Shown: piece after piece, positions 24,141 to 39,100 of the stretch
Numbering within the stretch: the stretch's first letter is position 1
Layout: every line of letters starts with the position of its first letter
DNA from: Trogon surrucura
Lineage: Eukaryota; Chordata; Aves; Trogoniformes; Trogonidae
DNA length: 64,000 nt
Direction of reading: 5' to 3'
NCBI GenBank assembly: GCA_020746105.1
Contig: CM036622.1
Coordinates: 19,135,487 to 19,199,486 of the forward strand
The notes under the pieces: generated by a model
Databases searched by the model: none
Told to the model about the DNA's origin: nothing
Seen by the model: the letters and a program-made list of their open reading frames with translations, nothing else
Translations under genes and position numbers: made by a program

Positions 24141-27100
24141 GTGAGTCCCCGCCGCTGCCGGACGGGACGGGACGGAGAGGCGGGAAAGCCGCCCCCTCAC
24201 GGGGCGATCGAGGTGGAGGTGGCGGAGGGGGACAGGGAGCGCCCCGCGGGGACGGCGGGAGGACCCCGCCGCCTGCCCCCCCGCCCCGCCACTTGGCCAA
24301 CTTGCGCCCTTCCCGGGCGGAGGGAGCCGAGACCCGCGGCCGCCCCTGGAAGGAGGGAGGACGGGAGGGAGGCGGTGCGGCCGGGACGCGCCGCGGCAGG
24401 TCTCCGGGGGCCCGAGGGGTCGCGGTGCGCGGCGACAGGCAAGAGGGGCCGCGGAGCGGGGGAAGAGGCGCCCGGAGCGATCGGCGGTGCCCTCCGATGT
24501 CCCCTCGGGGCCGGGGAGGCGGCTGCTGCCCGGGATCCGGCGGAGCGGCAGCGGGACCGGCGGGGAAAGTTGTGGCGCCGGGCGGGAGGTGGGTGCGGGG
24601 CGGGAAGCGGGCGCTCCGGTGGTAGCCGCGCGGTTGCACCGAACGGGAGCGGTGGTTCGGTCCCGGCGTTGTTCGCAGCCGAGCGCACGGTTCGGCTTTT
24701 CGGAGCGGTCTTTTTCTTCGAGCCCTGGCCGGCCGGGGAGGGAGGAGGGTGAGGAATGCGCTGCAGGAAGTAATCTTCATAAAAGTGACTTGAGGGATTA
24801 CGGTGAAGCGGGTGACATTGATTTACTGCCAGGTGTTTCAAAGCTGCGTTTCTGAGCCCAAGGACTTTTGCTGTTTCCCATGCATCTCGATTTTTTTTCC
24901 TTGCCTTCCCTGGCTGTAGAACGTGTCTGTTCTTTTTTTCCCCTGTTGGAGGGTACCGAAACCATTTTATATGGAAGATCAAGAAGTGCTGCTCTCGTTC
25001 CTTGCAGCAAGGCGAAAGGAAAGATGATGGGACTTGCGGGGCAGGGTTTTTTTAAATGCAAAAACGTGACAATGAATTTTTATATTAGTGGTACTTCATC
25101 CTAGGAATACGTGCAGGGTTTTGGGGGGTTTGGGTTAGTTTTTTCTTAGAGCTTTGAGTAGGGTAAGTGGCAGATGACTTTAGAATGATGAAATCTCTGG
25201 GGTTTAATTTAGAATTTTATGTCTCGGATCTAATTGTTGATCTCATGAAGGAAGGAGATGTTTCATTTTGAAATGCACAGTAGCTATTCTGTGTTAAATT
25301 TAATCTAAAGCGGTTACTAACATTGTTGCCTGCAAAGCGTGCACTTTCATAGTTTCAAAAGCATAACTTCCTCTTTTCTGGTTGGTTTTTTACCCCCGAC
25401 CCCCCCCCCCCCAGTGTAATCCATTCACAAATCATGGCTCAGAATAGAGGATAGAGAACAAGGAATTGCTTTGTTATGAAGTGCTGTCTGAAGTAATACG
25501 TGCTTTGTGATGTGAAAGCCAAATATTTCAAAATATCTTTGAAGCATCAAGTAATTGCTCATAATTTAAAGTATTTTTCTGCAAACACAAATGGATGCAA
25601 GGAATGCAAACTTTCAATTAATAAAGTTAACAGCGGGGGAGCATAGTTAAATGCATCTGCAGTGAGACTATGAACTTGGGATTGTATTTGATGGAGTTGT
25701 TCTCAGGCTCTTCTAATTAAATACAAGCAAAAAGACTTTCTGTCACAGAGGAGACTTTTTTTTTAAGTGTACAATGTACCTTTTTGTACAACTGTATCTG
25801 ATTTTTATAATCACGGCTAGTCTTTATTGGACAAAAGGAAGTTTTACAGCGTTGAGTTGCATAATTTTTATTAAGCTTTGAAGGACAGTAGAGAAGGTCT
25901 TATGGGAGTTAAGTTCATAGTCATGATATGATTGTAAAGATTGCTGCCTGTGCTGTTTGTACCATCGCTAATTAAAAAATAGATGAAGTTGACAAAAACG
26001 TATTGATTTTAATGCAGGTCTGTGAGAAGCAGTTGAAATGTCAAGAATCACACCAGTGTCATGTTGCTGCATGCCAGAAATGGTAGAGGCAAATGCACTT
26101 AAGTTAATTAGTAGGAAAGGAACCTAAAATGGTAGAAACTGAGGAAAAACAAAGGGCTTTCTCTATTGCAGCAAGAGTATTGATATAAAGAGTAAAAAAT
26201 GATGCTGCTTCTAAATACTTTTGAGTAGCTAGGTAGGAATGGTTTTTCAGTTTTAAGTGTCTTAAAAGTCTGAATCTAATGTGGGAAAGGAGCTTATTAA
26301 AAGAGATTAGAGGCAGTGCTCTATTTTTATTTTTTTAACCACTCCTTTAGCAGCTTGTCCAGGTAAACTAGAATTTCTTTTTTCCTTTTTTTTTTTTTGT
26401 TTTCAGGACAGTGGCCATAGTCTTTACTGGTGGAACAGTTTCTTGGGTTTCTTCATTCCTTTGGGTTTTTCTGTCAAGCGTGAATGGGATACCTTGCTAT
26501 GTGTCACCTGTTCTCTAGTATTCATTTTGTGATCAAGAGAAGAAACTGAGGTATATATGATAAAATGAAGAACATTAGTAAAATTTTTTTTTTTATTTTG
26601 AATGGAAAAATATTTTTGCCTCTAAGGTGTAGAAAGCTTTCTCATCTACTTAGGAATCCAGTTTTCTGGTATGGACATAAGAAACTTAGGAGAAATGGGG
26701 TAGGAAGAAACAGAGATTTGCCTTGGGTTTTCTACATGTTAATTGAATCAAATACCACTTTTTTTCTGACATCCCTTTGAAGCTGCTTTTCTGACAGTAA
26801 AGTTAGGTTTTGATTCAGGGCGGAGAACTTTGCTTGTTTTGTAAAATTAGCCTCTGTGACTTATTCCAGTTGGCGTTTCTTCCAGAAATGACCCAAATGT
26901 AGTACAATAGGCCATGCAGTAGAGCGAAGACAGCTTTTGCTTTTGATCTCCGTTATAATACAGTGCCTGTGTGAGGAAGAAAACAAACTGGTATTTTGAG
27001 GTCACTGTACTGACACTTACAAACATGTAACCTGCCCATCATTACCAGGATTGCTTTTGTTTTTTTTCCACAATGAATACCTCTTCCGTATAGTATTGCC

Positions 27101-30100
27101 ACTTTATTTTTATTTCCTTTCCATACTAGAGCTGCTCCAGAAACTTTGAAAAAACATGTGAAATTTTGGGCAGTTTCTAGGTCAGGTGAGCTAATACAGA
27201 AGTTGGTCAACATTGACTTTAAGCTGTATTGTTGAAAGGCCTCCGACATTTGAATTCAGGATTTCATTCTCAGGCCAAGAACCTGAAACATAGAGAGTGA
27301 TGGTGCACTGGGATGGGCAGGTTTCATGTCAGAAACTTGGTTCATCTGGTTTGGTAGCTGGGCAGACCAAGAGCATGATTTCTGTGCTAGGTGCACACAA
27401 GGGCACAGTGAAAGCTTTTCATGAAAGTGCAACAGCGTGCTCATCACAGTTGTCAAGCGAGGCCATTCTTTCTGTCAGATGTTGCCTTAAATGCCAGCAT
27501 GGCTTTTGAACCAAGGCAACCAAAACTGTAGAGTACTTGAAGAGGGACTACTTTCTGTGCACTAGTTTCTCTAAAGCACAGCTCCAGCCCAGCTATATGC
27601 TATTTCATAATCTATATGTGTCTGTATATGTATGTATGCATGCAAGGTAGATAGGTCTACCAAGACTATTGCATCCTGATACTGCTACTAACTAAAATGG
27701 TAACAATGTTTGATACATCAGTAGTCTTCAAGGAGTGCTATCAAAATAGTAATATGAGTTCTGTCAGCACAGTTTGTCACACGTGTGAGAACTGTATTTG
27801 AATCATTAATTACATTAGATCAAACTTTTGTCTTTCCCCGAGAGTTTTGACAGCTTGCTATACACCAGATTAACACCAGTTACTTTGGGAGTGAAAGCTG
27901 GCTTAAGCTGGAATGCAGAAGCTTCTGTGTCTGAGCGTGAAGCCCTCTCCATGCCAGTTTGCAAGGTGCAGGATGGAGCACCAGTGGGAGCTCTGTCAGG
28001 TGGATTTGCCTGCTTGCTACCGCTAGGAATCTTGTCTCCTACTGTCCTGCCGGTTCCTCATACTGAACTGCACTATCACAGTCTTGTACACATCTTTGCC
28101 TCTCTCAAACCCACATCACTGATCGCTCAAACCACCAGCTTTTTAGCTGTCATCAGGGTGGCCATTATTTATTTTACCTCACTGAGGTAACATAATTGTG
28201 CTGGTGGGAAGTATGGTTTATAATATATATGGTGGCAATCCATTTTCTTATCACTGATACCATCATATATTGTTAGTGGACTTTGGTGAATTGGGTTGAA
28301 CTGGTGAAACTAAACATAAGATTGGAGTCACTGGTTGCATTTCAAAGGCAGACAGCTTAAAGGAAGTTAGGATTTTATCTTGGGAATGGCCAAAAAACCC
28401 CAGGTTTTGCTAAGCTTGTATCATGTTCACTAGATGGATTCTTGAGCTATTAAGAACTTTTTTCATTAGTGAAAACTTAACACCTGTAGATATGATAAGA
28501 AGGCTTCATTAAAATACGAAGTGTGACTCAAGTGAACATTAGAAGTGGTGTATGGAATTGATCTAACACTGGAGGTTGTGTAAATCTATTGATTTCGTTG
28601 GGAGAGAGTAAGGTTGTGGGTTTGTGCTGTAGTTAGCTGATCTGATGGCTGCCTTTTGGAGTAGTTCTCTTTCACCCACTGCGTAGTCATGCTTTTTTCC
28701 CTTGTGCTTGTTCTAAAGCAGTCATTGTGAGCTGATTCAGTGAGGTAAATTCTCAAAATACTGTAACATTTTAGTTCCCTGAGCCTGCCCACCATCAGTT
28801 TTTATATTGCAGTTTAGTTTTTTATTTTTGAGTAAGAATATGAATGTTGGGAGGGAATGTAAATAGCAACTGATTTTAGAGGGTAACCTGGAACTGAGTG
28901 ATAGGGTGGAGACATATATACGTATAAAACCAGAGCATGTTAAGAAAGTGGCATAGCAGGAATGCCAAAAAAAAAAAAGGGTATGTAGCAGTGAATTAAC
29001 ACCTTAAGCTGGTGTTCATAAGGGGGAAAGAAAATCACGTGAAGAGGATGAGAATGTTGACACTCTCAGTTAACAATGCTATGGTCAGATGTGGCCCACC
29101 CGGGTGTCCACTGCTTACCTACTAGTGACTCTTCTTACTGGGCAAACAGGCAACAGATTGCACAGTAAATATTCTTGAGGGATGGCAGCCTCTGTCATCT
29201 CCAAACTGCTGGTCTTGAGGAGGCTTTGAACCCATAACATTATCCAGTTGAAATTAAGTATATGAGTATGTATCTGTTAGGAAAAATGTTTTCCACTCAC
29301 TTTAGGATTCTTTTCCCAAACCCTTCCTTTTTTTTTTTTATAATCTTTGACAACTTCCAGACCCTGGGAAAACATTTGTTTCCAATCCAGTTTAAATGTA
29401 ATCACTTCAGATTGATTTTGAGATGTTGCAAATGTCATGAGAGTCATATTAAGAACTTCAGCATTTTCATTCACAAGCTTTTTGATTTGATGGAATGAGA
29501 AGTACTATATTTCTATTTTATAAGAAAACATTTTAAAAGATTGTGTAATTTACTGTTAATGAGTAGTTAGAGTATTTTGTTTCTGTAAATGTCAGATACA
29601 GATATAGCACATTTGAATATTGAAAATGGTTTATACTCCAGTAATACTAATAATTTAGCAGGATTTCAGGTAGCTCAAACTCAATTCCCCAATTTTGTTA
29701 CAGTGAGAAATGTGTTCTAACATAGTCTTCAAATCTGATTTTGTGGGGCCTGCACGTTCATGAAGTGCAAGTTTAGATTTCTGTTCTTGGAGAACAGGCT
29801 GTCACGTATCTTGCGCTCCTCCTCTTTTTTTTTAAGGAAGATCCAGATCAAGCATCTTTTTCAATCACTTCTACTGCAATATGATATGTGTTGAGAAACT
29901 CGGTTAGCACCGGTCAGTCTCTGACTTTTGGGGCTTTCTAAATTATAAGATAGTAAGTCTTGTGTGTCCAGGAACATCTCTTCCTTGTTTAAGGTGCTTG
30001 TAAGGTGCTGTTATGAAGTTAAGCAAACTTGTCTAGAAGGCTGATATGATATTAACAGTCAAGATGATGTGCATTGACTGTACTGAACTTCTCTAATGCT

Positions 30101-33100
30101 TATGAAATTGCAGAAATATGTGAATTTAGAAATTTCATGAGAGGAGGGCAATCTGAAAAAAAAACATTGGACAGAATTGCAGGCATAGCAGAGATTGTGC
30201 TTTGTGAGTGGGGAGATCTTGGGCTAGATTTGTTCAGTAAAGACTGAAAAGCACTTCACCATGTGGCGTCATAAAATAACCTTAATGTAAGAATCAAAAC
30301 TTTGTCTCTACCTGCTAAGCAAAGATGCGAGAAAACAACAGTAATGTTTCTTTCCTCGTTCACAGAGGTTTTAATTGAGGCAAAATCCTCATTAGACTTC
30401 ATATGGAAGCAGTAATGCAGTTACGCATGAGAGGGTAGGAGGGACCGTGTTTGTAAAACACATGCGGAGTATGGTTGAGTAGAGAGACTGTCCCTGCAGT
30501 CTTCTTTGGGAAAACATAGAAGGTGAGACAGCATGCTTGCAGAATGTTGACCCTTTTATTGATTTGTGGATATCAAAATGAAGCTTGAGAAGGAAAATGT
30601 ATGTTTTATGTAGGCTGAGTCAAAATGAACCAGCAAGCTTTTAATGCCATGGGTGGATTTTTTTAAACTGTCTTCATCAAATACAAACACTTGCCTACCT
30701 AGAGCAAATGCTATGGTGAAAACCCTTGAATGGACTTTTCTTGGCAGGTACTTATTATTTGAGCAGCTTATGTTCTGTTTTATAAACAGAAATTTGATTT
30801 GATTACATAGGGCTAAGGTGATTTATAAAGGTTACCTTTTGCTTCCTATTGTAATTCTTTAATAGTATCTAGTTTTGACAGCCTGGAATCCTAATACTTG
30901 TGTTTTTAAATCTATCTCTTGTGGAACTGATGGAGGAAGGGTAGAAAAAATTTTCTACAGTAAAGCTATTGGGAGAGTTCAAAATCCTATAGGTATTAAT
31001 AGGTTTTAAATAGGTTGGTGGTAGTCTGCGTTTGGGGAGGTGTCTTTGCTGTTCCACAAGGATCTCTTCTGATTCAGCCGGGTTATTTCCCATTTAATGT
31101 GTATCTGTGCATGTGCTGGAGGATTCCATTCTTGCAAGCCCTTTGAGGTACATTTGTACTGACATTTAGGGCTAATCCTGAGGGCATCTTTCTACTTAGA
31201 GCCATTAAAGCTGCTGCTTTCGGAGCCTGTGGAGGCTGCACCCTGTAGCAGGGCATGTGCAGATGTTTTTATTATTATTAACCCCTTTAGCAAAATTTCT
31301 CCTAACCACCAGTCTTAACCACTTGCTTGGAGAACAAAGTGAACTTTAGACAAGTATTAGGACAAGTGTTACCATAGTCTTTCTGTGCTCTGCGTCTGCA
31401 GTAAATTTTGTAGTATGTCCAAGGGATAAACTTCATTTCCAGTCCTGTAGCTGAGCAGAGCCTGTGATCTTTATCTGAGCTGTTCTGGGAATCAAGCTGA
31501 GGTATTTTTTATGTGTGTAGCTGGTAGGTCTGGACTTGAGAGGTACCATGAAATTGACCCTAATGCTGCACCACACCTTATATAAGTTGAAACAGCCCGA
31601 GGAATGAATTTAAGGACATAGATACAAACAAAATAGATCAGCTCCTGTATTTCTCAACTTGCTGCTGCTTTCCCAGGGCAGAAGCTCCTTTGGCATATGG
31701 AGAATTAAATGCTTCCTATGCTTCAAAAGTTACTGCTGTTAAGTGAGGCAGTATCTGTGTGCTTTAGAAAAATGGTTTATTTTAAACAAGGAATAACTGA
31801 GTGTTTGTACAAGAGCGTTTATAAGAGCAGGAAACAATATTTAAAATGTCTGTCTGCTATAGGAGACTCAAGTCCAGTATCATATCCTACTTTTTAAAGA
31901 GCCCATATTACATGATTGACTGGTGGGATACGTGGACTGTAATGATAATTTCTTCTGGGTGTTACAATGCTTATCGTATCATTTTCAATAGCAATTGATT
32001 TATATGGGTTATGTCAGTTTGTTAGGCAAAGCATGTTGGAGTTCTATTCAGCTGATAATCCAGGCAGGTAGAATTGCAAAACACCTTTCCAAAACTTCCC
32101 TCACTTAAAACAACTTGGGAAGCTGCGGTGCAACTGAGGATATGAGTTTGGTTTGATTATTGATTTTTGGTGGTGTTCTTAATGGAATTTCTATTATCTT
32201 CTAGACTGTTTCACACAGTATTATTTACATTTATTTTAAAACGGTGGCTCACTGTATGCATGGGCAGCATCTATCCTGTTAGTTGAATAGTAAATGGATT
32301 TTGCAGAAGGGAAGAAATAGCATGTAATTATGTAATTTTAAACTGTTCTAGCACACGTGGCTGGGTAGCCTTTATTTGCGAGTTCTTTGCTTTATTTTTC
32401 TCAGTCTCTGCATTAGTTTTTTTGTGATTGTTACACTATAAGTCATAGCCAACTTCTTTAAATCCAAGAAGTGTGATTTCGTTTATTCTGATCTTCCCAA
32501 TAGATGGGTATTTTAAGGAAATCCAGGTATGGAAGGTACCTGTGTGAGAATGTAGCTGACTGGGAAGACCACATGTGAAACAGAGTGCTTGTGTGTTATG
32601 GCCAGAGGATTTGAAAATACAGCAGTGTGTTTTCTTGATGCAGAAGCAAAACATAACAAAACAAGCCTACTTGTTCTGAATATTTTTCTGTACTTTTATC
32701 CAGCTTTTTTTTTTTTATGTCATCTATTGCATATGTCAAATGAGCTTCCTTCCTACTCTAAAAAAGCAGCATTTGGAGGTTCAGCTGAATTAAGTCAAAA
32801 TTTCATAACTAGTTTGGAATGTGTGTCTTTGAAAAGGCAGTTACATCTTCATGGTTGAAATATTTAAAGTTTGTCATTTGGATATTAAAGACCTTTAAAA
32901 TACATTTGATTCTTTATCTGGCAATAGGTAAAATAGCTTAAAGTTGCAATTCTTCTGTTTGAGAAGGTCAGTGAAACAAAATTGGAGCTTTGGCATTATT
33001 ATGTTGATATTACCAGTGGAAGTAAATGGGCGTCTCTTTGGCTTGCTTTGCTGTAAAACAAGAGTGATGAAAGCCAATGTTTGAGTTTTCGAAGGAGTTG

Positions 33101-36100
33101 TGTAATTCTGCTGTGTTTTGACTACTTTGTCTTGTACAGGTGACTGGAAAGATTTATCTAATATCAAATGTCTGAAGTAATATTTGAAAAACTTTTGCAT
33201 GTGTCTCGCAGTTCATCTTACTCTGTAACAGTTTTAATCTCTCATTTGCCAAATAGAAGATGTATTTTGACACTGGAGAGACTGACTTAAACATCTTCAG
33301 CAGTATCTTAATTTGTCTCAGGCCAGCTAGTATTGACAAATGTAATTTTTCTCCTATGGCTAACCATATTCAGAAACCAAGGAGTTTTTAGTGCTTTAAT
33401 TTTGTAATCCACCACTGTTTTGCCATCACTTGCCCCACCCTCCCACAAGTACAATCTTTGCATGGGAGAACACTTGATGATATGTTTTGTCATGCTTGTA
33501 AGTGTGTCATCACTGAATTTTATCTCCTAGGTTTTGTTTTAGTAAGTCAGCTTCAGGGTCCATGTTTTTCTTACGCTACCATCATACCGTAGTTTCAACA
33601 CAATCTTCTTACCTCTGCAGATCATGGTTTTTGCTTTGTGGTAGTATGTTCTACACAGTGCCATCTGCTGTCTTCTTTCAGGGCTATCTTCAAGAAGAAA
33701 AAGCCTCAGAACAGCTTTAAATGTTAGTTGAATGGTACTTTTACCTGGAAAGTTAAGCAGTGTTGTCTTCTGTCTCAGTATCTTACACACTGTGCTGGAG
33801 TACCCCTGGATATTATTTGCGCATTGGAAAACACATGGAAGATGATTCCAAAGGTTCCTTCAAGAAACTCCGGGAAGCTGCTGTGGCTAAGACAGTGGCT
33901 CAGTGTTTTGCTTACAGCCCAACTCTGAATATCTGCGATAATGACAAGGTGCTGCTAAGCTTTTCTTCGGTGGTGTAAATTGGCCTTATTGGCATCTAAT
34001 CAAGTGGAACAGTTCTGAATGTCCCACCGTCTGTTGGACATTGCCGGGGATAGTTTTCTACTGTGTTAACAAGTTAAGGCAACTCTGAAAAATCTGGTAA
34101 GTGCAGTTGTCAGGATCCTCAGCTGGATGCAGGGAGAGGGAAACTCCCCTTTTTCAGTGGCAGTGAGCTCCTGTATTAGCACATCTCGTGCCCTGATTTG
34201 ATCTCAAGTATCCATGAGTTCTCTGACCAACAGGCCATGGGTTATTGAGGGCTGAATATATCAATAGTTTCAGCTAAAGCTCTTCTACTGTGCTATAACT
34301 GTTTAAAAGTTCTGCCAGAAATAAGATTGTCATTGCTTAAATGGTTATGAGGATCTAGAGCCAAATCCATTTTCTGAATCAGGAAGGTCAACTCTGGGTT
34401 TTCTAATTTAAATGCACATTGGAGGAGAAAGAGTTGAGAGGGCATGCAGTCTGGTGGGGATTGAAACGTGAAAGGTCCTGGAACAGGCCAATTTAATTCA
34501 TGTCTAGAGAGTGAGGAGAGGGAAGATTGAGGATTATGCGACCTAAGAACTATCCCTTTGAGTACTCCTGCTTGGTCCTTCCCAACAACTCTCACGTATG
34601 CCCTGCAATATACCTCTTTTCAACTCCGCATGAGTTTCAACTCCGCATGATCCTCTCAGCTGATCCTTTTGCCTTAGTATCTTCCATTCTCCATTCATTT
34701 TCATGGGCAACCAAATACTTAGTTTTTACCCTGTTTCATGTGGCAATGAGGGAGAAGGGGAGGATATGATACTTCAAGTCAGTACTTGTTATTTAGTAAA
34801 ATGGCATTAGTAATTAAACTAATCCCTTTGGCTGTTCATTACTATAAAATAGAAATGCAGTAGCTACCAAACTACACTTAGGAGCCAACTGGTCAAGGAA
34901 GTGATGTATTTTGGAAAGGACGTGCTGCTGGACATAGGATAGACGAAGCAATGGTGGGTGTAGTCTACAAATTTGTGGCAGGTTCAAAGCGCATGTGTGC
35001 AATATTAAGCCTCGCTCATCTTAACAGTGTTCCCCCACCTCCACACTTTTATTGTATTTTCTTTTTTTTCTTTTTAAAGCTTCTTTAAGGTCATGTGTAA
35101 ACATGAATTTGATTTTACTGAAGTGACAGAGCACATAGAAATAGTTTGATAGGTACAATATAGTAAGACTAAGCAGTACGAGAAATTCTGTCATTTAATG
35201 AGAAAACAAACATGTGACTTTAATTTTGCATTGCACATGGCAGGAATTTAATATTAATTATAAATTCTGTTTTAAATGCTGAGCACTGTAGTTACTGTAG
35301 TGCACTTAATCTGTAGTGTTTCTGTGAGGATAGGATACATAATAAAAAGCAAATAATGTTTTGTTACTACACTTCTGTGTTTCCTGTAAGTAGTCTTTAA
35401 AGAAATATAGATAACCGTTAGGTACAATTCCTAACAGGCTGAATTAAGTGAAAACTTTACTTTTTTTTTATTTTTTAGACTTATTTGAGACAGTATGAAA
35501 GACATAAATGTAGAGGATAACTGGTTTTGAATTCTGCTTACCATACTTACTTCAGAATAAATTCAGACACAGAAAGTGGATCAAGAGTGCAAAATACTGT
35601 TAGAAAGATAAACTCCAGTCTGTATTGTAGAGAAGAATGAAGACCACTTTCTGTTGTCTACTTTCCTGGCCTGTATTTTATTGGTGACATCCTATTCCCA
35701 CATCAATTTTCTCCAGTGTGAGAATACGCAGTCACTTTGCAAACAGCTGGAAGTCTTTCTGCCCTCGGCTGGAGGCCACCAACCCTTCTGTTGGACTGTA
35801 TTAGCAGATCATGTGAGTATGCCTTACTGGCTTCAGAGAAAAATCAGGTGAAATAGTTTAGATTGTCTTTACAGCAGTTTGCTTTTTAGCTGTGGTTCAA
35901 GCTAATCTACCTAAATTGGGCAAAGAAACAGATTAGAAGTGCTTCTGCACTCTTTTTAACTATCAAAGGTCATCTGAAGGACAACTGCTGCAGTTAAATT
36001 TGTGTGAGCGCATAATTTGGTACAAGGCTTCCTTACGCTTTTGCACTTCGGCCTATATTCATGCCTTTTTCTCTTCAGGTTTATTTGATTAGGACATAAT

Positions 36101-39100
36101 CAACTCTATCTCTAGGTTTCTGCAAACCTTGGGCGTAGTATTTGTTTTGTTCTGAAGGTAGTTTTGTATGTGCATCTATATATGTACATACCCATAGCAG
36201 AAAACTACCTGATCTCTGCTACGTGTCTGATAAATGCAATATTTATGTCTATTTGTGCCAGGTTACTTAGCAGTTAAGCAGATTTTTAGCAGACATATTT
36301 AAGTTAGATAAAATTAGGTCTTTAACCTGGCCTCAATCACTGGACAGAAATTGTTTGGGTTAGACAAGACTGTCTGTTTCTGCACTGATCATGCTTTGTA
36401 TTATCTGCTCTGAAACACTATTTTTTATTTTTTCGGCATTCGTTGCAATACCGATTTACTGACTTTTAACTACAACAGATGGAGCTGAACAGGTGCACTA
36501 TGAGAGGTCCAGCTTCTTGGACTAAACATAATCTACATACAGAAAGGAGAACTGAATGAATAGTCAGAGAATTCAGGTGACTGACAGCTAGTTGCAGGAG
36601 GAAGAATAGCAGGTGCATGAAGAGATGTACTGAAGAGCAGATATTTAAGGACTGTTGGGTGAAACACTACCTTATTTTAACTTGCTAAACTGTTTTAGAC
36701 TTCTGACATGCAGCCACAACACTGTAGATATTTTCATTTTCTGTAGATATTTTCATTTTCTGTGAGCTCACACAGAAGCTACATTGACATAATATGTACA
36801 GAGTGGTTTGATATCTAATGTCTGATTTTGGCCGGACCTACGTTTTTCCGTATTAGAAGGAAGTTCAAGCAGCAGACTGTTGTATTGAGGGGTGAGCACA
36901 GTCGCTTCTGCTAAAGCTCTTCTACAGTGCTATAACTGTTAAAAGGCTCTGCCACAAATGAGATTGTCATTGCTTAAACATAATGGGATGTTGGAGATCT
37001 GTTTACTTTTTACCATATCTTGTGTTTTACAGGGTAGAAACGATGTGCTAGGCTACCTTGTGTCCAGACTGATTCCTTAAATTTCACTTAATGGAAAGTG
37101 ATTGTGAAGCAGGTTCAACTGCATTTTGGTGTAGCTGGCACCTCCATAGCTGCCACTGCATGCTAGCATATAAGTCAATTTATTATGTGGTACAGATAAT
37201 GACTGTGCCACATATTCCCAAATAGTTAAAATATAATTAAAGAACCTGCAATGAATAAGAAGTAGCTACATTTCAAACTGTTGTAAGAGTTAATATTCTT
37301 TTCTGGGTACATATTAGATCTTGCTACAGGATAAACAGGTAGTATGCTTGAGATCAGTTTTATAGTAAGAGTCCACTGTGGTTGTTTAGGTGTTACAGCT
37401 TGCTTTGTACTGTAGTAGAAGACTGTAAAAAAAGTGGCTTGGGAGCTGACAGTCCTCTGTTATCAGTCACTTTTTCTAGTATCACATTTCTTGCAGAAAT
37501 AATATTTTGTTTCTGAAAATATATTATTCCATTCATTGCCTTTTGAATTCCTTTCTGCCGACTGGATCCTCATGTACTAGCCTTAGAAGGTCCTGAAGTG
37601 AAGCTGCCTCAGTCATGTTAAAAACAAGTACACCATGAATCTGTTTAGTCCAGAAGAAACGTCCTTCTTGAACGTGTTCTTGTATTTGGTGCAAAGCCTT
37701 CAGAGTTGCAAGACACAAGGCTAATGTGCCACAGAGTAACCCATCAGCACTCGGGAAGAAGCAGGCGTGACAGAGAATCACAGAATGTCTTGGGGTGGGA
37801 GGGACCTTTAAAGGCCATTTAGTACAAACACTACAGGGCATTGTGTGTTTGTGGTAGTTAATATTGTATTGAGCAGAGAAGGCATGCCTCTCAAGAAGCT
37901 GATGCTGTCAAAAGATCTGAAACCAATGTTGCCATCAGTATTGATGTTAGTCATAGTGTAGTATCTGCAGTGTAATGTATGTCCAGTAGAAAACAAGCAA
38001 TTTTCCCTTGTAGAAATTTCAAATTATTCTGTTTGTGTTTTAGCATTGGAACATCTTGGGAGTTTTGACTGTCCCAAGATCAAATCACTTTCCTCTTAGG
38101 TCTGAAATGTTGTTAAATGTTATGAATGGCAGACTTCAGTGGCAAAATATGTCTTTAGAATTCATAGAACTAATCCTTTTCTAAATTTGCCTTGAGACAT
38201 GGAATAGTTCAAGAGCAAGACAGAAAAAAAGTCATGAAAAAGCATAAGAGGAAGTGTCTGAAACTAGAGGCAGATATACACCCAATACAGTGATGATGGA
38301 AAGCGTATTGTGGCTTCAGATGTGGTATGTTGTGTGAAAAGTGTAAGTATGGTCATGGCTTTAAAAAATTTGCAGCTCTTTAGCAAAAATATTGAAGATG
38401 CCCTGGGCTCTCTGAAGAAGTTAGAGTGACTGTCTCCCCGTGGAATTTTGTATCATTAAGCTACTGGGAGCACACAGTTCTTGATTTTAGCACTTGCACA
38501 GCGTGACATCTTATTGCAGACAGTGAAAATACCATGCCAGGCAGTGGCAGCAGGAATGTTGTAATCATTCTTAAACGCATTGGGGACATTGCAGTATTCT
38601 TAATGGTTATTCTATAGCTGTTTTTTTATTCTTCAAGATTTCCATTGAGTATGGTTGAATGCTGGACCCAAAAAATAGGTTCTGATTGTGCTGTCCAGCT
38701 TTTCTTTTCCATCTGGGCTTTCTACTGTTCTTCCTGATCAGGGATTATTTTAATGGTATTACAAACAGGAGGAGAGTTTCATTGCTCAGCTGCATTCCAG
38801 GAACTGAAATTTCTTCTTCCTTCGACTCAGAATTTCCATCTTTTCTGAAGTTAGGTGGGCACATCGCTGCAGAACATCCTGGCATGTTATTGCATCAGCA
38901 TATTAATTGTCTTTCATATACCAAAGGAATCTTGGCCACGTTTTTCTGAGTAAGTGTGTTTCTTTAGAATTAGGAAATTTGAAATCAAAAGCCGGTTCAT
39001 GACCAATTATGAACCTGAGGAAACTCATAATGACAGTACTGTTACCAATCCTTTTATCAAACGTTAGACCTCTGGTTGACAGTCAGCTCGAAGGACATGT

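Larger units (their letters stand above)
22440..24720. promoter_or_regulatory. CpG island spanning the STT3B promoter and exon 1
   Basis: About 2.3 kb of very GC-rich, CpG-dense DNA in an otherwise AT-rich window. It covers the upstream flank, the 5' UTR, the first coding exon and the first ~580 bp of intron 1. Many long open frames on both strands, up to 477 codons, are by-products of the lack of AT-rich stop codons; their translations are low-complexity Arg/Pro/Gly/Ala and do not look like proteins. An unmethylated housekeeping promoter is the expected reading for a constitutive ER enzyme. Confidence 0.9.

Noticed and set aside
23347-24780. 477-codon minus-strand and 441-codon plus-strand open frames over the CpG island
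   Set aside because: Both overlap exon 1 and read as Arg/Pro/Gly/Ala low complexity. GC-rich DNA lacks stop codons by composition, and there is no domain or splice support.
37533-37841. 102-codon minus-strand frame
   Set aside because: It runs into the CR1 tail at 37,774 and shows no family resemblance outside it.
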